From Candidatus Auribacterota bacterium (GTDB taxonomy: Bacteria > Auribacterota > UBA6266), in assembly GCA_016933315.1 (NCBI GenBank), contig JAFGBE010000093.1, forward strand, positions 1 to 17,644: a stretch of 17,644 bases of DNA. The letters are read 5' to 3'. The notes under the pieces were generated by a model. It saw only the letters and a program-made list of their open reading frames with translations. It was not told the DNA's origin and searched no databases. Positions 12,679 through 17,644 of the stretch are shown one piece after another (the stretch's first letter is position 1; every line of letters begins with the position of its first letter). The position numbers were made by a program, and so were the translations under genes.

Positions 12679-12927
12679 ATGGCGCATAAAAAAGGGATGG
12701 GAAGCACCAGGAACGGGCGAGATAGTGTATCAAAACGCCTGGGTGTGAAAATTTATGGTGGTCAGAAAATAAGGTGCGGAAGTATTATCCTGCGCCAAAG
12801 AGGCACGAAATTTAAGCCCGGAATGAATGTTGGGCGCGGAAGCGACGATACATTATTTGCCAGGGTTGACGGTGTGGTGCATTTTAACAAAAAAAATGTG
12901 AGTGTATTACCTTCGAGCAATAAGTAA
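12679..12927 (+). CDS. rpmA: 50S ribosomal protein L27
   Basis: An 82-residue protein with the standard start MAHKKGMGSTRNGRDSVSKRLGVK and the conserved IILRQRGTKFKPGMNVGRGSDDTLFA. L27 sits near the peptidyl-transferase centre through its N-terminal tail. The protein starts directly with MAHKKG and has no cleavable N-terminal extension of the kind known in Firmicutes. CGGAGG stands upstream of ATG 12679. A strong terminator follows at 12952. Confidence 0.98.
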   Translation: MAHKKGMGSTRNGRDSVSKRLGVKIYGGQKIRCGSIILRQRGTKFKPGMNVGRGSDDTLFARVDGVVHFNKKNVSVLPSSNK

Positions 12928-12951
12928 TTTTTAAAATGAAAAATTTTGAAT

Positions 12952-12992
12952 AACACGGGTGACCGGCAATATAGTTCATCCGTGTTTTTTTT
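12952..12992 (+). terminator. Terminator or attenuator between rpmA and obg
   Basis: AACACGGGTGA (12952-12962) pairs with TCATCCGTGTT (12976-12986) over 11 positions with a single G-U. Eight T follow (12985-12992). It ends only seven bases before the obg ribosome site (AGGAG, 12999-13003). I see no good promoter between it and obg, so obg and the genes behind it probably depend on partial read-through. Confidence 0.88.
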
Positions 12993-13011
12993 ATTTTCAG
13001 GAGTGTTTTCT

Positions 13012-14031
13012 ATGACAAAACCGAAATCATTTATTGACAGGATTGAAATAGTCGCCTGCGGGGGTGACGGAGGGAACGGGTGTATGAGTTTCCGCAGGGA
13101 AAAATATGTTCCCAGGGGTGGTCCTAACGGAGGGGACGGAGGGGACGGCGGTGATGTTGTTTTAATTGCGGATAAGAACCTTTATACGCTTTTGGATTTT
13201 TATTATAACCCCCGGTTAAAGGCTGAGCGGGGTGAAAACGGCAAAGGGAAAATGATGACGGGCGAAAACGGCAAAGATGTTATCAGTAAAGTTCCCATAG
13301 GGACAGTTGTAAAAGACGCTGAAGCAGGAATTATACTTTGCGATTTGGTTAACGATGGACAGGCTTATATTGCCGCTAAGGGTGGTGTGGGCGGCAGGGG
13401 AAATGCCAGTTTTAAGACAGCTACGGATCAAGCGCCGAGATATGTTGAAAAGGGGAAACCCGGTGAAAATGTCAGGTTGTTGCTTGAGCTTAAAATAGTT
13501 GCTGACGCAGGGCTTGTCGGTTTTCCCAACGCGGGGAAATCGACATTAATATCGGCAATTTCATCGGCGAGGCCTAAAATCGCAGATTATCCTTTTACCA
13601 CGCTGGTGCCGAATTTAGGCGTTGTTTATGTGAATAATGATAAAAGTTTTACTGTAGCGGATATTCCGGGTCTTATTCATGGGGCTCACAGGAATGCGGG
13701 GCTCGGGCATGATTTTTTAAGGCATATTGAAAGAACCAGGGCAATATTGTATGTTATTAATCTGCGGCCGTTTGAGAACAGAAAGCCGTCGGATGAATAT
13801 AAAATCCTGTTTGAAGAGTTGAAATACCACAAGAAAGAGCTTATTCAAAAGCCTTTTTTGATCGTTTTAAACAAAGTAGACCTGATTGAGAGCAAGAAGG
13901 AGATAAGCGAATTCATAAAAGCCGCAGGAGTCAGGAAAGAATCGGTTATCGCCGTTTCCGCAAAACAAAGGGTTAACCTGGAAAAACTTGTTGAAGAAGT
14001 CAGTGATTTAATAGAGAATAAAAATATATGA
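13012..14031 (+). CDS. obg: Obg/CgtA GTPase
   Basis: A 339-residue cytoplasmic GTPase involved in 50S subunit assembly and stress signalling. The glycine-rich Obg domain (about 1-158) shows GGDGGNGCMSFRREKYVPRG and PNGGDGGDGGDV. The GTPase motifs are complete: G1 GFPNAGKST (170-178), G3 DIPGL, G4 NKVD (287-290), and a G5 SAK. No C-terminal OCT extension is present, as in many shorter Obg proteins. ATG 13012 is preferred to TTG 12946 because AGGAG (12999-13003) precedes it and the family begins at this point; the upstream TTG would put its first codons in the terminator. The last four bases overlap the proB start (ATGA). Confidence 0.97.
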   Translation: MTKPKSFIDRIEIVACGGDGGNGCMSFRREKYVPRGGPNGGDGGDGGDVVLIADKNLYTLLDFYYNPRLKAERGENGKGKMMTGENGKDVISKVPIGTVVKDAEAGIILCDLVNDGQAYIAAKGGVGGRGNASFKTATDQAPRYVEKGKPGENVRLLLELKIVADAGLVGFPNAGKSTLISAISSARPKIADYPFTTLVPNLGVVYVNNDKSFTVADIPGLIHGAHRNAGLGHDFLRHIERTRAILYVINLRPFENRKPSDEYKILFEELKYHKKELIQKPFLIVLNKVDLIESKKEISEFIKAAGVRKESVIAVSAKQRVNLEKLVEEVSDLIENKNI

Positions 14032-15164
14032 GAAAACATCTGGAAAACGTTAAAAGCCTGACGCTTAAAATCGGGACGAATGTCTTAACGGATTCCTGCG
14101 GCAGAATACAAAAGAACATTATATCTTCGATTGTGCGCCAGGTTTGTGAAATCAGGGAAAAAGGCGTTAATGTGATGATTATAAGTTCTGGCGCTATAGC
14201 GGCGGGAAGATGGAAATTAGAATTTGGCAATAAAGAATTAACCCTCAGGCAGAAACAGGCTGCAGCCGCCGTGGGGCAGACGCAGTTAATGAGATATTAT
14301 GAAGATGCCTTTGCCGAAGAAGGTGTCGTGACCGCGCAGGTATTGTTGACCGATGACGGATTATCTGACAGGAAGCGCCAATTAAACGCAAAAAACACTT
14401 TGTTGACGCTTATCGAAAAAAAAGCGGTGCCTATTATCAATGAGAATGACACAGTTTCGGTTGAGGAGATTAAGTTCGGTGATAATGACAGGCTTTCTGC
14501 GCTGGTCGCCCAGATGACTGGGAGCGAGCTGCTTATATTATTGACGGATACGGAAGGCTTGATGGATAAAGACCCCAAGGTTGAAAAGAATGCAAAGCGT
14601 ATAAGTATTGTGAACAACATAGATGTGGGTATTGAAAAAATTTGCGGCGGGAAAGGCTCGTATCTCTCAACAGGGGGGATGTATTCAAAAATCCAGGCCG
14701 CCAAAATGGTTGTAGACGCGGGAGAGTTTGCTGTTATAGCCAACGGTAAAAAACAAAATATTATTTCGGATATTCTGGCCGGAAAAGATGTGGGGACCCT
14801 TTTCCTTTCATCCCGGCATAAGATGAAGGGGAAAAAACGCTGGATAGCTCATTTTAAACGGTCGTCCGGGTTTTTGGTTATAGATGCAGGTGCGGTTATC
14901 GCCCTGAAAGATAGGGGAAAGAGCCTGCTTGCATCCGGCATTACATCGGTAAAGGGCGATTTCTCCGCCGGAGATATTGTAATTTTAAAAGATGAGAGAG
15001 GAAACGACATAGGAAAAGGCCAGGTGAATTATTCTTCCGGCGACGCAAGGAAGATTGCAGGGTTAAAAACATCCCAAATCAGGGGTGTTTTCGGAGGAAA
15101 AGTGTTTGACGAGGTGGTTCACCGCAATAATATGGTTATATACGGCGAAACGAGGGGAAAATAG
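14028..15164 (+). CDS. proB: Glutamate 5-kinase with C-terminal PUA domain
   Basis: A 378-residue enzyme that phosphorylates glutamate to gamma-glutamyl phosphate, the first step of proline synthesis. The amino-acid-kinase domain shows LKIGTNVLTD, IISSGAIAAG, PIINENDTVSVEEIKFGDND and LLTDTEGLMDKDP, then the GGMYSKIQAA segment. A PUA domain (from about residue 275, SGFLVIDAGAVIALKDRGKSLLASG) is typical of full-length ProB. This kinase is usually inhibited by proline. It starts in the stop of obg (ATGA) and ends directly against proA. Confidence 0.97.
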   Translation: MRKHLENVKSLTLKIGTNVLTDSCGRIQKNIISSIVRQVCEIREKGVNVMIISSGAIAAGRWKLEFGNKELTLRQKQAAAAVGQTQLMRYYEDAFAEEGVVTAQVLLTDDGLSDRKRQLNAKNTLLTLIEKKAVPIINENDTVSVEEIKFGDNDRLSALVAQMTGSELLILLTDTEGLMDKDPKVEKNAKRISIVNNIDVGIEKICGGKGSYLSTGGMYSKIQAAKMVVDAGEFAVIANGKKQNIISDILAGKDVGTLFLSSRHKMKGKKRWIAHFKRSSGFLVIDAGAVIALKDRGKSLLASGITSVKGDFSAGDIVILKDERGNDIGKGQVNYSSGDARKIAGLKTSQIRGVFGGKVFDEVVHRNNMVIYGETRGK

Positions 15165-16433
15165 ATGCGGAGTTCCGAAAAAATAAAAGAATATGTAAAG
15201 CAGCTGGCCGGGCAGGCAAAAGACTCTTCAAGGAAACTTGCTTTAATGAGCGCTGATCAGAAGAATGGTCTGCTGAAAAAGATTGCTGTTTCCATAAGAA
15301 AAAATAAAGGGATAATATTGGAAGCCAATACAAAAGATGTTAAGGCGGCGGAAAAAGACAGCTTATCAAAGGCGCTGATAGACAGGCTGCTGCTTGATGA
15401 GAGAAGAATAGAGCAGATGGCTGCCGGCTTGGAAGAAGTCGCGGCGCTGGATGATCCGGTTGGAAGAATGCTGGATAAAAGAACGAGGCCAAACGGAATG
15501 CAGATTTTTAAGATCAGTGTTCCGATCGGTGTTATCGCGATTATATATGAATCCCGGCCCAATGTTACTTCTGATTCGGCCGGCCTGTGCATCAAAGCCG
15601 GTAATGCGGTAATATTAAGAGGCGGCAAAGAAGCTTTTTACTCCAATAAATCTATTGCTGATTGTATGAGAAATGCTATAGCCGGTTGCGGAGGCCCTGA
15701 GAATATTATACAGTTCGTGGAAACAAAGGAAAGAAGCGCGGTTGCCGAAATATTGAAATTGGATTCGCTGATTGACCTGGTTATCCCGAGAGGCGGGGAA
15801 AGTTTGATAAAGGCGGTAACGGAAATGTCAACGATACCTGTTATCAAGCATTATAAAGGTGTCTGCCATATCTTTGTCGATAAAGATGCTGATTTAGATA
15901 AAGCGCTGAAAATAATAAAAAATGCTAAATGCCAGAGGCCCGGGGTTTGCAATGCCGCGGAAACGTTGCTTGTTGACAAGGCTGTATCGGAAAAATTCCT
16001 TCCTCAGGCGGCGGATATGCTTAAAGGAGAGAAAGTCGAGCTGAGGGGTTGCCCTGAGACCATGAAGATATTAAGAGGAATCAAAGCTGCTACCGAGGAT
16101 GACTGGTATGAGGAATATCTGGATTTGATTTTGTCGATTAAGGTTGTGGATGGGGTCGAAGAAGCCATAAAACACATAAATAAATACGGCTCCATGCATT
16201 CAGATGCCATTGTTACCGAAAATCAGGCATCCGCTTTGAAATTTCTCAATATGGTGGATTCTGCCGCTGTATATTTGAATGCTTCTACCAGGTTTACTGA
16301 TGGAGGGCAGTTTGGGATGGGAGCTGAGATAGGTATCAGCACCGATAAAATTCATGCCAGGGGACCTATGGGACTTGAAGAACTCAACACTTACAAATAT
16401 GTGATTAAAGGTGATGGCCAGATTCGAGATTAG
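15165..16433 (+). CDS. proA: Gamma-glutamyl phosphate reductase
   Basis: A 422-residue NADPH-dependent enzyme reducing gamma-glutamyl phosphate to glutamate semialdehyde, which cyclises to the proline precursor. The family is clear from PIGVIAIIYESRPNVTSDSAGLCIKAGNAVILRGG, the catalytic Cys262 in QRPGVCNAAETLL, and C-terminal NASTRFTDGGQFGMGAEIGISTDK. The start codon abuts the proB stop with no spacer (TAG then ATG), with GGGG just upstream. ProC, which completes proline synthesis, is not in the window. Confidence 0.97.
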   Translation: MRSSEKIKEYVKQLAGQAKDSSRKLALMSADQKNGLLKKIAVSIRKNKGIILEANTKDVKAAEKDSLSKALIDRLLLDERRIEQMAAGLEEVAALDDPVGRMLDKRTRPNGMQIFKISVPIGVIAIIYESRPNVTSDSAGLCIKAGNAVILRGGKEAFYSNKSIADCMRNAIAGCGGPENIIQFVETKERSAVAEILKLDSLIDLVIPRGGESLIKAVTEMSTIPVIKHYKGVCHIFVDKDADLDKALKIIKNAKCQRPGVCNAAETLLVDKAVSEKFLPQAADMLKGEKVELRGCPETMKILRGIKAATEDDWYEEYLDLILSIKVVDGVEEAIKHINKYGSMHSDAIVTENQASALKFLNMVDSAAVYLNASTRFTDGGQFGMGAEIGISTDKIHARGPMGLEELNTYKYVIKGDGQIRD

Positions 16434-16438
16434 TATTT

Positions 16439-17059
16439 ATGAAAATAGGTATTTTCGGCGGTTCTTTCGACCCCGTTCATAATGGACATATTGAAATTGC
16501 CCGGAAAGCAAAGAGCCGGTTTTCGCTTGATGAGGTTTCTTTTGTTCCGTGTTATATCCAGCCCATAAAAGGCCAGTCGGTTTCCGATGCGAAGGACAGG
16601 GTTGCCATGCTTAATATTGCCGTTAAAGGTATAAAAGGATTCAATGTGCATGTGTACGAGATAGAAAAAAAAGGTGTGTCTTATACGGTTGATACATTAA
16701 GATATATTAAATCTGAGACTGTAAACGGACAGCTGTTTTTTATTTTAGGCGCCGATTCATTAAGCAGTATTATGTCATGGAAAGAACCCGGGAGCCTTCC
16801 GGGCCTCTGTGAGTTTATAGTATATCCCAGGAAGGGGACGGATTCCGGAGAGATTGACAGTGTGTTATCTGAAATTCCCGAACTTAAGGTTAATTTTATC
16901 GGAGGCGGAGATATAGACATATCCTCATCTGTGATTCGCAGGCAGATTTCGGAAGGGAAAATTGATAAGATGTCATGCCTGAATGAAGGTGTGAAAAAGT
17001 ATATTAAGGAAAGGAGACTTTACAGCATTGAAAAAAACGACTTTGAGAAGAACTGTTAG
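16439..17059 (+). CDS. nadD: Nicotinate-nucleotide adenylyltransferase
   Basis: A 206-residue enzyme that adenylates nicotinate mononucleotide in NAD synthesis. The nucleotidyltransferase motifs are present: GIFGGSFDPVHNGH (4-17, with the HxxH pair His14 and His17), FILGADSLSSIMSWKEP, and the C-terminal ISSSVIRRQI. It begins five bases after the proA stop, and its last 32 bases overlap rsfS. No distinct ribosome site is visible, so it probably relies on coupled translation from proA. Confidence 0.96.
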   Translation: MKIGIFGGSFDPVHNGHIEIARKAKSRFSLDEVSFVPCYIQPIKGQSVSDAKDRVAMLNIAVKGIKGFNVHVYEIEKKGVSYTVDTLRYIKSETVNGQLFFILGADSLSSIMSWKEPGSLPGLCEFIVYPRKGTDSGEIDSVLSEIPELKVNFIGGGDIDISSSVIRRQISEGKIDKMSCLNEGVKKYIKERRLYSIEKNDFEKNC

Positions 17060-17402
17060 AAAAAAGAGAACAAGTTCGCGGGAACTGGCTAATTTATGCG
17101 TAAAAATGGCGGAAGAGAGAAAATCATTTGATATAACGATAATGAAAGTGAAGGATATCTCATCAATTGCGGATTATTTTGTTATCTGTTCAGGGAGATC
17201 CGAAAAGCATGTTGACGCAATAGGTGATTTTATAGAAAAAGAGCTTAAAGACAGGAATATCGTCTGTATAAGAAGCGAAGGCATAGGCAGTTCAAGATGG
17301 GTTGTAAAGGATTATGGTGATGTTATAGTCCATATTTTTTATCACGAAATAAGACAGCGCTATAGTCTTGAGCGTTTGTGGGGAGATGCTGAGTTTTTAT
17401 GA
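17028..17402 (+). CDS. rsfS: Ribosomal silencing factor RsfS (DUF143/RsfA/Iojap)
   Basis: A 124-residue protein that binds L14 and keeps ribosomal subunits apart in starved cells. Conserved parts are ISSIADYFVICSGRSEKHVDAI and WVVKDYGDVIVHIF, ending in RYSLERLWGD. The best start is TTG 17028, with AAGGAAAGGAG upstream (11 bases from its end). The next ATG, 17106, would cut off SSRELANLCVK, which matches the usual family start. The TTG gives a basic extension, KKTTLRRTVRKKR, ahead of that. It overlaps nadD by 32 bases and argS by four (ATGA). The pairing with nadD is common in bacteria. Confidence 0.93.
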   Translation: MKKTTLRRTVRKKRTSSRELANLCVKMAEERKSFDITIMKVKDISSIADYFVICSGRSEKHVDAIGDFIEKELKDRNIVCIRSEGIGSSRWVVKDYGDVIVHIFYHEIRQRYSLERLWGDAEFL

Positions 17403-17644
17403 AAATCGGGCTGAAAGAAACAATAGCCGGGGCTATCCTGGCCTGTTATAAAAAGATTATGGGAGACGGCCAGTGCGAGGGAGTCTCAGTTGATTTTGAT
17501 ATCCCCAGGAACAGGGATCATGGCGATTTAACCACAAATTTTGCGATGAAGTACGCGTCTTCCGCTAAAAAACGCCCGGGGGAACTCTCCAGGATGATTT
17601 GCGATTGCGTTTCTTCTTCGGGTATTGAAGGGTTGAAAAGAATC
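17399..17644 (+). CDS. argS: Arginine--tRNA ligase, N-terminal part (cut by window end)
   Basis: 82 codons are visible from ATG 17399, which overlaps the rsfS stop as ATGA, and the frame runs off the window. The visible part matches the N-terminal tRNA-recognition (Add-1) domain of arginyl-tRNA synthetases: VDFDIPRNRDHGDLTTNFAM, then AKKRPGELSRMI, equivalent to the family's P-x-x-x-x-H-G-D-x-x-T-N-x-A. The class I HIGH and KMSKS motifs would lie downstream. It is probably translated through coupling with rsfS. Confidence 0.9.
   Translation, partial: MKIGLKETIAGAILACYKKIMGDGQCEGVSVDFDIPRNRDHGDLTTNFAMKYASSAKKRPGELSRMICDCVSSSGIEGLKRI

Noticed and set aside
12946..13011. Longer obg starting at TTG 12946
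   Set aside because: Those codons lie in the terminator hairpin, the added residues do not fit the family, and ATG 13012 has a proper ribosome site.

Overview
The window is bacterial, moderately AT-rich chromosomal DNA using the standard stop codons. It combines a conserved housekeeping block with several small secreted proteins that carry a PEP-CTERM sorting signal. PEP-CTERM proteins, a radical-SAM pair next to rng, and the order rng / rplU-rpmA-obg-proB-proA-nadD-rsfS-argS point to a Gram-negative-type anaerobe. Candidatus Omnitrophota or a relative in the PVC/Elusimicrobia area is my best guess. That is inference from gene content; no rRNA gene is present to settle it.

Region 1 (1-3631) is accessory. 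It begins with the ligand-binding part of a LacI-family regulator cut by the window edge. Three PEP-CTERM proteins of 200-223 residues follow (848-1456 +, 1528-2199 -, 2450-3082 +), then a 147-residue protein with a degenerate signal (3188-3631). A fifth family member (11494-12099) sits alone between rng and rplU. The four full members share one plan: signal peptide, an early aromatic-F-E motif, a Trp-rich beta domain resembling carbohydrate-binding jelly rolls, and a C-terminal VPEP-hydrophobic-basic tail for exosortase processing. Each has its own sigma70-type promoter with a palindrome at or just after the expected start of transcription. Three of these promoters carry even palindromes centred on CG, the LacI-family operator pattern, and the half-sites differ from gene to gene. 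This is the most interesting signal in the window: a scattered set of surface proteins that appear individually repressed, probably by sugar-responsive LacI paralogues.

Region 2 (3663-8812) holds a SAM hydrolase plus glucose-6-phosphate isomerase pair, a small zinc-ribbon protein of unknown role flanked by 9-bp-periodic intergenic tracts, an orphan RnfG-like FMN-binding protein, and a radical-SAM protein of the TIGR03960 type.

Region 3 (8813-11307) starts with a 325-bp spacer that has a promoter, a palindrome over its -10 box, RNA hairpins and a 50-codon ORF. The radical-SAM-linked protein (TIGR03936/DUF2344 type) and RNase G follow.

Region 4 (12268-17644) is the ribosome and proline/NAD block. 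rplU-rpmA has its own promoter and a terminator. Beyond the terminator, obg, proB, proA, nadD, rsfS and argS (cut by the window end) are packed with overlaps or gaps of a few bases, as in one operon. Obg, L21, L27, RsfS and RNase G all serve ribosome assembly or control, while ProB/ProA make the proline precursor and NadD makes NAD. I found no tRNA, rRNA, CRISPR array or insertion sequence.
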